NCBI RefSeq assembly: GCF_000471905.2
Contig: NW_006499997.1
Span: forward strand, 2,264,413 to 2,328,412
Length of the DNA stretch: 64,000 nucleotides
From: Amborella trichopoda
Lineage: Eukaryota > Streptophyta > Magnoliopsida > Amborellales > Amborellaceae
Direction of reading: 5' to 3'
In this document: in pieces, positions 34,340 through 45,189 of the stretch
Layout: every line of letters begins with the position of its first letter
How positions within the stretch are numbered: position 1 is the stretch's first letter
Notes under the pieces: model-generated
Databases searched by the model: none
Told to the model about the DNA's origin: nothing
What the model saw: the letters and a program-made list of their open reading frames with translations, nothing else
Program-made: the position numbers and the translations under genes

Positions 34340-34780
34340 GGCTGCAGCTGATGAGCTGAAAGAGATCAACCTAGGGGATGAGGCCGACCCAAGGCCAACC
34401 TTTGTCTCAGCAAAGATGTCCTCGGAAGAGAAAGAAAGCTATATCTCCCTCCTTCAAGCAAATTGGGACGTCTTCGCTTAGCATTATCATGAGATGCTCG
34501 GTCTAGACCCTCATATTGCTATCCATCGCCTCGACATTGATCCAACCATCAAACCCATGAAGAAGAAATCAACTAGGTTTAGGCCCGACCTCGAGATGTA
34601 GATCGATGCTGAGGTAAACAAGCTCAAGCAAGATGGATTCATACGCCAAAGGTACATTTCAAGGGGTACCTTTGGCTTGTGGCTTATAACCCTCCATGAA
34701 CTGCGGTCTCTCAGGGCGATGCAACCCTTTTAGAGCTATGTAAACCCTTTTCACACCTCCTGAAGAAGGACACTCCTTTC
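34340..34780 (+). pseudogene. Reverse transcriptase of element C with the palm deleted
   Basis: The stretch encodes EINLGDEADPRPTFVSAKMS, HYHEMLGLDPHIAIHRLDID, then RFRPDLEM and EVNKLKQDGFIR, the usual entry into a Tat reverse transcriptase. The finger and palm motifs (VVPVKKKNG, YVDD) that should follow are missing. The frame resumes after ~60 bp with LHELRSLR and LLKKDTPFIWEEACQ from the C-terminal connection. It cannot have polymerase activity. Confidence 0.75.
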
Positions 34781-34782
34781 AT

Positions 34783-35230
34783 ATGGGAGGAAGCGTGCCA
34801 AGCTTCACTCAAGGACATCAAGCAATACTTGTTGAATCCACCAGTACTCTCTCTACGTCAATGTTAGGAAGGCCTCTCATCTTATACATGACCGCCCTCA
34901 ACGAGTCACTCGAGGCACTCCTGGCGCAGAACAATGATGGAGGGACCACTCTAGTATCTCAGCCACAAAATGTAAAGGGCCGAGAAGAATTACCCTCCCA
35001 TCGAAAAAATGTGGCTAGCCTTGATCTTTACGGTACAGAAGCTCCGCCATTACTTGCTCGGCCACAAAGTCAAGGAAATCTCCAAGGCAGACCAGGTCAA
35101 GTTCCTTATGATTCGGCCATGCTTATCAGGACGGCCAAGTGGGCACTATTGCTGATGGAGTTCGACATCATGTATGTACCACAAAAGATAGTTAAAGGTC
35201 AAGCCCTAGTAGACTTCCTTGTGGCTCACC
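34783..35230 (+). pseudogene. Gypsy-type RNase H (gRH) of element C
   Basis: GRPLILYMTALNESLEALLA and, after frame changes, AKWALLLMEFDIMYVPQKIV with GQALVDFLVAHQV are the start and end of the retroviral-type RNase H that follows RT in gypsy elements. The enzyme would degrade RNA in RNA/DNA hybrids. The central part is frame-shifted. Confidence 0.7.
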
Positions 35231-35289
35231 AAGTCCTTTCAGAATCTCCCCTATTAAGCGATCTCCCGGATGAAGAAGTTTTTTATGAG

Positions 35290-35690
35290 GCGCTAACTCG
35301 GCCATGGGAGATGTACTTTGACGGAGCATTCCAGTCTGATAGAGGGACGCTGGAGTCGCGTTCCTAACTCCTGATGGAGGAATAATTCCTCTATCCCTCT
35401 CACTTGCAAAGGTGTTTTCTCATAATGAAGCTGAGTATCAAGCCCTCATAATTGGGCTGGAGATCGCCCAGGAGCTAGACTTAAAGCAGCTAAATATCTT
35501 TGGCGACTCTGAGCTGGTCATCCGGCAACTAAAGGGGATTTATGACGTAAGCAAGGATACTCTCAAGCCTTATCACGACACAACCAAAACTTACATGGCC
35601 TAGTTCGATGACTTCTCCTTGAGTCATATCCCTAGAAGTCTAAACTCGCAGGCTGATGCATTATCAAAGCTCGATGACACCATCTAATTA
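35290..35690 (+). pseudogene. Second, archaeal-type RNase H (aRH) of element C
   Basis: Tat-lineage elements are known to carry an additional RNase H. Here EMYFDGAFQSD, then (after a frameshift near 35355) GVAFLTPDGGIIPLSLSLAK, HNEAEYQALIIGLEIAQEL, FGDSELVIRQLKGIYDV and NSQADALSKLDD show the four acidic catalytic positions (D in FDGA, E in EAEY, D in GDSE, D in ADAL). Stops near 35600 and 35685 interrupt it. Confidence 0.8.
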
Positions 35691-37161
35691 TCTTTGGCGG
35701 GGCCCACTCCAGTCTAAGTAACCGAATGGAGACACGTCCATTTAAGAACTGAAGTTGACGTAGACAATGAGAGGGATGTCTTCCCTTAGTGTCCGCCTTA
35801 CCCATTCGGGGCACCTCTCGCGGCTAGGGATGTCATCAAGACAGAGCAGAAAATTTCCCAAGGAAAAGAATCTAAGGCCAAAGAGTAGGAGCCCGAATTT
35901 TTCGACCCGATGTGTGCAGAGGTTGAACAAGTAGAAGATTGGAGGGAGCTTATCATGGACTTCATAAAACATGGCAAGTTGCCTCAAGATAGGGCACAAC
36001 GCAACGTCGTACGACAGATGTCTACCAAGTACACCCTTCTCGGTGGGGATGTCCTCTTTCATCGGTATTTGACGGAATCCTCCTCTGATGCGTCGATGCA
36101 CAAGAGGCAAGCAAAGTACTCGAAGAAGTACACTCAGGCATCTGCAAGCTGCATCAGTCTGGCCCCAAGTTCTGCGAGTGCATACATAGACTCGGCTATT
36201 ATCAACCTTCCATGGTGGTTGATGCCCAAAATTACGCCAAAAGATGCTAGGTGTGCCAACTCCACTCAAGTCTCATTCATCAGCCCCCAGAGTCTCTCCA
36301 TCCTATAGTGACATCATGGCCCTTTTCCCAATGGGGCATGGACATTGTAGGACCCATCGACCCTCCTTCTACCTTGGGTCATACATTCATCCTGGTGGCG
36401 ACAAACTACTTTTCCAAATGGGCTGAGGCAGTCCCTCTCAGACAAGTTCTAGGGACCACTGTCACCAACTCAATGCGGCACCACATCATCTACCGGTTTG
36501 AGGTCCCAGACCGAATAATTTCTGATATTGGTCCTCAGTTCAGGAGCCAGCATGTGGATCTCCTAGTCAACCAGTTCGGTTCTGAGTGGAAGTACTCGAC
36601 TATGTACTACCCTCGAGCCAATGGGTTAGCTGAGGCGTTCAACAAGACTTTGTCCGGGGTGCTCCAAAAATCGGTATCAAAGTCAAAGAAGAACTAGCAT
36701 GAGAAGTTGCCTGAGGCTCTGTGGGCCTATCGCACTATAACTCTCAATGCTACGAACTCTCTTATTCCCTGGCCTATGGGGGTGAGGCAGTCCTAGCCCT
36801 CAAAATTCAAATACCCTCACTCTATGTTGCTATACATCAGGCACTAACTGAGGACGAGTGGGTCAGGCTCCGCTACCAAGAGCTGGATGCCCTTGATGAG
36901 AAGAGACTAGAAGCCTAACAGAACCTCCAACTCAATCAAGGAAGAATGAAGAGAACCTTTGATAAGTCTGTCAAGGTTAATTCATTCACTTGTGGGGACT
37001 TAATCCTAGCAGTCAAGAGACCGATCGTCATGCACGTGGGTCGCAAAGGAAAGTTAGAGCCTAAGTGGGAGGGTCCATTCATAATCAAGAAGGTTACACC
37101 AAGTGGGGAAGAGGCGATGCCCCTTATCAATGGGCGATATTTAAAGAAGTATTATCCCTAA
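35691..37161 (+). pseudogene. Integrase of element C, broken
   Basis: The N-terminal HHCC zinc region is degenerate (near 36130-36260). The catalytic core has WGMDIVGPI (first D), TNYFSKWAEAVPL, RIISDIGPQFRS (second D; the usual N is I) and YYPRANGLAEAFNKTL (E; the usual Q is L). The C-terminal GPY/F module reads LEPKWEGPFIIKKVTPSGEE and ends INGRYLKKYYP before the stop at 37159-37161. Stops at 36695 and 36916 and frame changes near 36800 break the gene. No chromodomain is seen, as expected for Tat. Confidence 0.85.
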
Positions 37162-37179
37162 CATGGCAATAAAGTGCAG

Positions 37180-37245
37180 TGTGTGCAATAAAAAGATAGA
37201 AATAAAGATGGGAAACATGAAGCCAACTCAAAGGAAATTCATTTC
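37180..37245. terminator. Convergent poly(A) signals after integrase (element C)
   Basis: Plus-strand aataaa occurs near 37187 and 37202, and minus-strand aataaa (tttatt) near 37239. The layout is like that at 15281-15370 of element A, although in C the antisense gene beyond it has been lost. Confidence 0.45.
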
Positions 37246-38699
37246 TTTTATTGCATTAGAAAAAGTTGCAAATTACAACTGAAGGCCCATTGTCAAGGAA
37301 GTTACAAAGCTCTTGCATCTGAGGATAAGAGGACAGTTACAGGCCAAGAGAAATGCCCTCCTCGTATAAAAGAAGCAAACCCACCAAAGAAATGCCTGCC
37401 CCACCAAGAAGTGGCAAAACCACTTGGAGAAGTTAGCCTCGGCCCCGCCAAGGAGAATGTTTACAGGCCAAAAGAAAAAGCTAACCACTTCTAAGTTACC
37501 TTCAACTCATCTGATGAGTATGTCAAACATACAAGGCAAACTTCTCTGGCAAGGAACTGGCCTATGATGGAGAGCATACCCTCTTCACAGTGGACGCCCT
37601 TCCACAGAACAATATGGACTTCATGGTTGTGCTGGAGGACTTGGCTTTCAACACACTGCGGTGGCAAGGCCTCCCCATTTGCCATCACCCTTGACCCCCA
37701 CAAGACATCGTCGTCCAAGGTCATCCTCGTGCGCAACACAATGCCACATCCTATCATCACCACGGGTAGGCTAACGCCGTGCAGGACTATCGTCGTGAGC
37801 CTCATGCCCCCAAGTGTGGGTATCACCGTGTGTGACCCGAGGACATACGAAGGCGGTGTTGCATGTGACTGAATGGCATGCGTGACTTTGAAGCACCCCA
37901 GTTCCCAATGTTCCCCCATTTTCGGGGGCCATTGACCCCTCTTTGGTTCCCCCAATAGTCACCCCTTGCCGATGGTACAACATCCTGCACCCTCTGTCTT
38001 CGCGATCATTACGGTCCCACGACCCTCCGGGTTCCCACCGGCGTTTCCCCTCTCCACCCGGAATCCACTCTTGTTCATCGAGAAAATCCTTCCCACCTTC
38101 TGCTCGTTGCTGGAGTTAGCAAAAACCACCGAAAATCCCTAAAAGCTTCCCTGCGACCTTGCGGATCACCCTTCTCCTTGGTTTCCCACTTCAACAGTTC
38201 ACCAAAGCTCACTTGAATTCTGCTAAGTTTTCGGTGAATGCAATGTAGCCCCTTCTCCTTCTCCTCCAACAACCAAAGAGCGGACAAAGCCCTTTGAACT
38301 CTCTGCCGCCCTCTGAACTCCGGTAGGGCACCTCTGCAAATCCTGTTAAGGCCCTGAGAAGCTATGTTCCTTACTCAAAAGCCTTGACACTTCCCAAAAG
38401 GGTTCGCAATCACGTTGCGAAGCTTCGCACCTCCTGAAGCTCGCTAGAAAAATCCCTAAAGACCTGTCTCTGCAAGTTTTGGCCAGGAAATGCTCGCCTG
38501 AAAACCCTCACCAGAAAGCTTTGGCTCTCTCTCTCTAAAAAGCTTTCTACTGCTTTACCCTTCGGTAAAACAGTAAACTAGGGTTTCTCCCATTTTTGTA
38601 CCCAATGGTACAGCGAACTGCCCTCGACAAACTCGAAATGATGCTCTAATCCCCAGCTCTTGATGGCGATAAGACCAGGCCGGGGCGGGCTAAGCCTGA
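37246..38699. other. Remains of the antisense-gene region in element C
   Basis: From about 38000 the sequence matches the antisense leader of element A (cccacgaccctc, tcatcgagaaaatcc, then aaaacagtaaactagggttt near 38570). The ~3.8-kb antisense PMD gene expected here is reduced to a few hundred bases without recognisable motifs. The antisense TATA box is not conserved in this copy. No gene is supported. Confidence 0.5.
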
Positions 38700-38970
38700 G
38701 ACCCGAGGCATCATCATAGCGCCCCTCATCAAGACTTGTGTCGCATGCCTCATCAGAAGGCTAATGTCGCGCGCCCCATCAGGACTTTTATCGAGCACCT
38801 TGGTCAGAGATTATCGTCGCACCTCGTCCAAAGATTATCACCGCATGTCTCGTCTAGGGGTCACTGTCGCGCGTCTCGTCCACAGATTACTACCGTACGA
38901 AACGTCGAGTCTTATTGCCGTGTGCTTCACCAAGGGACCTAACGCATCACCTAGGCTTACTGATGCATAT
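38700..38970. repeat. Tandem ~31-bp repeats of element C
   Basis: About eight diverged units follow the pattern tgtcgcgcgyctcgtcmagagattatc. They are rich in CG dinucleotides, unlike the A+T-rich right end of the window. Position and character match the array at 20460-20650 of element A. Confidence 0.65.
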
Positions 38971-39126
38971 GCCACTCCACACTTGGTGTCGCGCGCATGC
39001 CTTAGCACTCCCCTCTAGACCATTGTTTTGCCTCTTCAGGAAGTTCATTCACTGCGTCACAGTCTCATTCCTCAAAGAGTCCAGTCTCTGGTGATGGCCT
39101 TGTTCCCCATGGAGTCGCATGCCTTC

Positions 39127-40560
39127 ACCACTTAATGGTCGACATTGCATGACCTTAAATTGCATAGCCATGGTCCGCATTGCATGACCTTATACGGCAC
39201 AGCCATTGTCCGCATTGCATGACCTTAAACTGTACAGCCATGGTCCGCATTGCATGACCTTAAACTGCACAGCCATGGTCTACATTGCATGACCTTAAAC
39301 TTCACAGACATGGTCCGCATTGCGTGACCTTAAACTGCAAAGCCATGGTCTGCATTATATGACCTTAAACTGCACAGCCATGATCCGCATTACATGACCA
39401 TAAACTACACAGCCATAGTCCGCATTGCATGACCTGAAACTGCACAGCCATGGTCCACATTGCATGACCTTCAACTGCACAACCATGGTCAGCATTGCAT
39501 NNNNNNNNNNNNNNNNNNNNNNNNNNNNNNNNNNNNNNNNNNNNNNNNNNNNNNNNNNNNNNNNNNNNNNNNNNNNNNNNNNNNNNNNNNNNNNNNNNNN
39601 NNNNNNNNNNNNNNNNNNNNNNNNNNNNNNNNNNNNNNNNNNNNNNNNNNNNNNNNNNNNNNNNNNNNNNNNNNNNNNNNNNNNNNNNNNNNNNNNNNNN
39701 NNNNNNNNNNNNNNNNNNNNNNNNNNNNNNNNNNNNNNNNNNNNNNNNNNNNNNNNNNNNNNNNNNNNNNNNNNNNNNNNNNNNNNNNNNNNNNNNNNNN
39801 NNNNNNNNNNNNNNNNNNNNNNNNNNNNNNNNNNNNNNNNNNNNNNNNNNNNNNNNNNNNNNNNNNNNNNNNNNNNNNNNNNNNNNNNNNNNNNNNNNNN
39901 NNNNNNNNNNNNNNNNNNNNNNNNNNNNNNNNNNNNNNNNNNNNNNNNNNNNNNNNNNNNNNNNNNNNNNNNNNCTGCATTATATGACCTTAAACTGCAC
40001 AGCCATGATCCGCATTACATGACCATAAACTACACAGCCATAGTCCGCATTGCATGACCTGAAACTGCACAGCCATGGTCCACATTGCATGACCTTCAAC
40101 TGCACAACCATGGTCAGCATTGCATGACCTTACACTGCACAGTCATGGTCGGCATTGTATGACCTTAAACTGCACAGCCATGGTCTGCCTTGCATGACCT
40201 TAAACTGCACAGCCATGGTTTGCATCTTAAATTGCACAGCCATGGTCTGCATTACATGACCTTAAACTGTACCGTCATGGTCTGCATTGCATGACTTTAA
40301 ACTGCACAGCCATGGTCTTCATTGCATGACCTTAAACTGTATGACCCTGGTCTGAACGATATGACTTTAAACTATAGCAGACGTCTAGTTGCACGACCTC
40401 AAACTGCAAAGCCCTTGTCACAAGACTAAAAAACTGTACGACCATGGTCCAAACTATGCGACCCTAAACTGTATCGAAGCTCTAGTTGCATGACCACAAA
40501 CTACATGGTCCTAGTTGTATGACTTTAAATTGCATAGCCATGGTCTGAGCTACAAGACCC
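39127..40560. repeat. Satellite-like array of ~35-bp monomers (element C)
   Basis: Head-to-tail monomers read gcattgcatgaccttaaact then gcacagccatggtcc. They are more homogeneous than in element A and mostly in single-monomer register; mixed variants (agcagacgtctagttgcacg) appear only after 40350. The array holds a 474-N gap. Frames through it are artefacts. Confidence 0.9.
39501..39974. other. Assembly gap of 474 N inside the satellite array
   Basis: The 151 bases left of the gap (39350-39500) are identical to the 151 bases right of it (39975-40125), so the gap probably marks an unmerged contig overlap rather than missing sequence. Confidence 0.98.
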
Positions 40561-41479
40561 TAAAACTGTAATGCGTGGTAGTCCCAACTAGACCCCCAGT
40601 GGAGTTAGATGTATGCAAGAGTCGTACTCACCCCGTCATCTTCAAATAGTTAAGGCCATTCTTAGCCCTTCAACCCATGGTGAGGTTCATTTGTGCTCTG
40701 GCCCATAAGAGTTCCATGCACACCGATATTCATTATCCCCATGGAGTCACACTGGCCCTCCTAATCCCCAGTGAAGCCTCTTCCATTACTTCTCCTCGTA
40801 CGGTCACCACCTTCATCTACATCTCTTCACATGTGTATAGCCTTGACTATCTTTTTCCCGAGGGAGTCAGATTGCTATCCACATACCTACCCCCCCATGC
40901 AGCCCTACTGACATGGCGATTCATACTCGATCCATGCTACATGACCCTAAACTGCATAGCCATGGTCCAAACTATACGACCCTAAACTGCAGAACCACCG
41001 TTCAAGCTATATGACCTTAAACCATAGTGCGCATCTGGCCGCATGACGTTAAACTGCTTTGCCCAGGTCTAGGAGGCGTGACCTTAAAACATGCCCCTGT
41101 TAACCACACACCCCTTTCATGTGCATCTTTGTGCACGCTTTCTCTAACCACCCATTTGTGTGCACGTACCCTCTTCTTCTCCCCAGTGAACTTACTTAAG
41201 CGCACACACCCTTTACGTGTATCTCTACACACGTCTTCCCTAGCCAGCCCATTCGTGTACGCGGGCCACCGTCACCATCTTTCATCATCCCCCAGTGAGT
41301 CTTACACATGCTCACCAAATGGCAAACCATCTTGGCACCTACATTCGCCGTCAGCTAGTGGGTCACCACCTTTCACCTACCATCCAATCAACTCTCCACA
41401 GGCAACTTCATGCCATCCTCCCAAGTGAGTCAAATTCATCACCAGGCTCACTTTGTGGCCTCTACAGACTGTCATTCCT

Positions 41480-41880
41480 TACTGCTACGGTCCAGTTATA
41501 TGACCCTAAACTATAACGAACATTCAGGGCCGCATGACGTTAAAAGGTTTCGCACAGGTCCCATAGGCACGACCCTAAGCAAGCCTTCTCAAAAAAAATG
41601 GGCATGCTGTACACCTGGACAAGGGAACGCCATGACTAAAAATGACATATGGGCATGGTCATGATACCATGAGTAAGAGAGTTCCGTAGAAAGCAAAATC
41701 CAGGCACGGTAAAAGCCCAAGAGGGCACCATGAGCAAAAATGGATTAAAAGGGTAGATATGACCACAGGTCATGGGTAAAAGAGCCCAGAAATAACAGAA
41801 GTTGGTGAAAATAGTCTTCACGGCATCGCTTCTCTTGTTCAAGTGAAAACTCGTGAAAGGGCGCTTGGACTAACAAGACA
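41480..41880 (+). other. Conserved 3' internal segment of element C
   Basis: It carries gacaagggaacgccatgact, gagttccgtagaaagc, aaagagcccagaaataacag and gaaaactcgtgaaagggcgc, aligned with A at 21970-22350. Retention in every copy and on both strands of the window suggests a cis function in the element life cycle, or that all copies are simply of similar age. Confidence 0.6.
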
Positions 41881-41989
41881 AGCTGACGCATGACTATCAC
41901 CTCAGCCGACATTCAATTTCCAAGCAGTCACGATGCTACTGAGGTTTGCCTAAAATCCTCAATAGCCAGCATTCAATCGTAGGTTAGAT

Positions 41990-42252
41990 GGCTTGTCAAG
42001 GAGTGAGAGCTCCATAAGATCTCCCCGGTTTCATGGCTCATTAGGGAGTGAGAGCCGCATAAGATCTCCCCGATTTCATAGCTCATTAGGGAGTGAGAGC
42101 ACAAAAGATCTCCCCGATGTCATGGCTCATCAAGGAGTGAGATCCACAAAAGATCTCCCCAGTTTCATGGCTCATCAGGGAGTGAGAGTTGCATAAGATC
42201 TCCCTGGTTTCATGGCTCATCAGGGAGTGAGAGTCGCATAAGATCTCCCAAA
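41990..42252. repeat. 46-bp tandem repeats near the polypurine tract (element C only)
   Basis: About 5.5 units follow the pattern gggagtgagagycgcataag then atctccccgatttcatggct catca. They lie ~450 bp before the 3' LTR. Neither copy of element A has this array, so it arose within the C lineage. Confidence 0.9.
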
Positions 42253-42696
42253 TTCAACAAGAGTCCTTGAGGGTGAGGACGATAACCAATAGATCCCTCT
42301 GCTAAGAACCATCACAAAGGCAAGAAACTGACGAAGCCAAGGTCTAACCTGCCATAGGCTTCAGGGTAGTCTTCGCCAAACCCCCTAGCCTCCATGGGAT
42401 CAGACTTTCGGGTTGGGTCAGAAGCCCTCGATTGGACCACGCAAGATGGGACCTACAGAAGATACATTGAACATCAAAAGCAAACCTAGTGTAGAAGCAA
42501 ACCATGTCGAGCGAAGGTTTATAGCATTTGGCCTTCAAAAAAGGCCTAGTTTTGTACGAGGAGGTCCTAACAAAGGCCTCATGCTCTAGAACCACAGAGA
42601 GTCTCTTGAGGGTGCAGACTCTATAGAGATCCCTCAAACTTTTCGAATGATTGTACTTCTTGATTATCTTGAAGCACAACATTCGGTGGGGCATGC

Positions 42697-45184
42697 TGTT
42701 GGAAGGTATTTTTCATCAACATGGGGCCCCCGCTCAATAAAGGCCTAACACTGGCTAAGGTCTTAATGAAGTCTCTCAAGAATCTCTTACCAATTTTTAT
42801 CACATTCCGACATGTTTAAGGCAGTACAGACTGAGAAATAGTTCCGAAAAAATCGGCCTCTAGCACATTGAAATGGACCCCTATAACTAGAGCTACATTT
42901 TCAGCATTTTAAATTACTATGGGACCACTACTATTGGATCCGGCACTGCTAAAAACCCCAAGGGTCAAGTTTCAGCTCAAACAGACATTCCAAGAAGAAG
43001 TTATAAATGAAAGAGTAAAACAGGAGTAGCCGCACGCTATTCCCGTGAGGCCACCCTGCAACACTACACCATTGAAGGGACAGTCATGACTAGTGACTTT
43101 TGATGCTCATACCTCACTCGTCCTAAGTCGGATTGTGCTCAAATTTGGTGAGAATGTTTGTCTAGTCAAGACGAGCGATTCGATATGTGGCAGGCCCTGT
43201 GACGATACCCGAGTGCGAAGAAAAGCTAGAGAAAATTTGTTGACCGTGAAGAAAATTGCAAAAAATTAAGCAGCGTTGTGCCTCACTAGAGTGTCCAAAT
43301 CACGCCGCTCGCGATCCTGATCGACACGAGATCAATTTCATTGCGGGCGTAAGGTCTCGAGCCATCTCTAACCTAAACCCCGTACATGATTAACGGTCGG
43401 ATTCTGCACATGAAGCCGAACAAATAGAATGCAAATTCCATAGCCGGAATCCTTGATTCTGGCCAAAATTTCAAACTCGTAAAATCTTCGTTCGGCCATG
43501 GAATCGAGCTGTGTTTGGTGCCCCACAAAGTTTCAAGTCACATGATCGTACACCAAAAACATGATCCACGGCTCGAAGTTTGTATCAAATCGATTGCCAT
43601 GTCGAGCCCTACAAGAAAACAACCATCTTATGATCAACCAGGCCTCAGAACGACCTTGGATCAGCCATGCAAGATCATGCAAATCCTAAGGCAACACAAG
43701 GACTGTTAACTTGTTAGGAAGGGGCAAATCTGTCATTTTACAGGCTATTTTTTATTTCTTTTAATTCAATTTAATCTTAATTTTCAACAATTAGGGTTAC
43801 TTTTGATCATCCACCCATGTTTGGGGCATACTTCTATATATACGTGCCATCATTGTGCGCAAAAAAAAAAAAGAAGAGGCAGAGGCATACATACACAAGA
43901 AAGAGTTTTCACTTAATACAAGTTTCTCTTTCTTACCATTGTGGTGTCACGTTTGAGAGAGAGTGTGAGGTGAGAGAAACCTCTGATCGGTACCCCTAGA
44001 GTTGAGGTAAACCTTCTCTCTCTTAATTTTCTTTTCTTCTTCTCTCTCTTCTCCCCTCTCTTCTCCCTCTTCTTCGTCTTAGTTCCTTGCAGAGGTCGTG
44101 CATGGCAGTAGCAGTGTAGTGCATGCCTCACCCTTGGTCGCATAGGTTGTACATGGTGATGGCCGCGCCATGCACGAGTCCCCCTCCCCTTATATTCGTC
44201 TGTCTCTTTCTTCCACTGAAGTCTGTAGATGGCTCTGACTATCGCCACCCACAGATGTAGCTGTGACATCTCGACAAAGAAGCCAGACAAGGAAGGTTGT
44301 TGCCGCCTGGAGGGGTCTTCCTCTACTGCGCGTCTAGCCAAGACGGTGATACCTATCACCGCCTGCAAGAGACTTTGGCAACACATATCACCGTCCACAA
44401 GCCTCCTCCACATGCCCGGTGCTCGTCGTTGTTCCCCCTGCATCTCGCACCTATCGTCGTGCGACCTAGGAGAAGCCATTGTCGTGTGCCTAGTCAGGCG
44501 CTTGCGCTGTCCACAAGAGATGCGTCGTCTCCTTGCATTGCCCACTGCGATGCCTATTGACGTCTGGACTTCCCCTTCTCTTTGCCATCTTTTTCTTTCC
44601 TCTTCACCTCTTTCTCCTCTCACTTAACTGATGATAGACCGAGCCTATCACCGACACGCCGACCTTAGTTTCGAGTAGTATTGTCATCGTGCTGGTCTTG
44701 AGAACCATGCCCGTCTTGCTATCACTCTGAGTCGATAATTTCTGGTTGTCATGCTAGTCTCACCCCCACACCAACCTCTCTTCGCGTTTCTATCTTTCAC
44801 CGAACCTTGCACTTCATCGCCTTCTCATGTGAACCTGCATTGCCCTAAGACAAGGGTGGGTCCCTTCGACCCACTTGTCTTACAAATTAACCATAGAAGT
44901 ATTGTACAGAAAAAAAAAAAGATTTTTACAGGACAAGAGAGGCGATTTCGAACAAGCTCAAGCAGCTGGGGGGTTTTCTTTGTGATCTAAGAGGGCGCCC
45001 ACGCGAGCCAGCCCGAGTAAGTCCTGAACCCACCTAAAACTCCTCTCTCATTGGTTGGTATACATGCCCTTGCTCTTGAATAAGGTTCCGAGAGAGTGAT
45101 CTCAAATCCCAGGTTCACCAGAAACTCGAGACATGTACAGCCAGATCACTTAGATCAGGAGGACGAGATAGAGGCACCTAACCA
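42697..45184 (+). mobile_element. 3' LTR of element C
   Basis: It starts TGTTGGAAGGTATTTTTC after attcggtggggcatgc and ends gaggcacctaacCA before the target duplication. U3 is ~1.17 kb, and a TATA box (tatatata, 43835-43842) is followed by an R-U5 of only ~1.3 kb. The hairpin-pyrimidine array of element A is represented by a short, diverged GC-richer segment (44090-44560). Frames there are by-products. Confidence 0.8.
43835..43842 (+). promoter_or_regulatory. TATA box of the element C LTR
   Basis: cttctatatatacg follows catccacccatgtttggggc, the context conserved in the other LTRs. An A-rich run (43860-43872) lies near the expected start of R. Confidence 0.6.
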
Positions 45185-45189
45185 AACAT
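45185..45189. other. Target site duplication, right copy (AACAT)
   Basis: Second copy of the 5-bp duplication that frames element C. It sits directly after the LTR end and is part of the codons for E-D-M in the minus-strand reverse transcriptase of element B. Confidence 0.9.

Larger units (their letters stand above)
30161..45184 (+). mobile_element. Element C: nested Tat-type Ty3/gypsy retrotransposon
   Basis: A 15-kb element inserted into B's reverse transcriptase. Its ends are TGTTGG...taacCA with a 5-bp target duplication. It has a 5' LTR remnant, leader, gag, a pol with deletions, convergent poly(A) signals, satellite repeats, a 46-bp repeat array, a polypurine tract and a 3' LTR. Compared with element A it has lost protease, the RT palm and the antisense gene, but keeps RNase H domains and integrase. 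All genes carry stops. Confidence 0.85.

Noticed and set aside
39425..40057. Frames of 160-210 residues across the N gap
   Set aside because: They are open only because N is translated as unknown; the flanks are satellite repeats.
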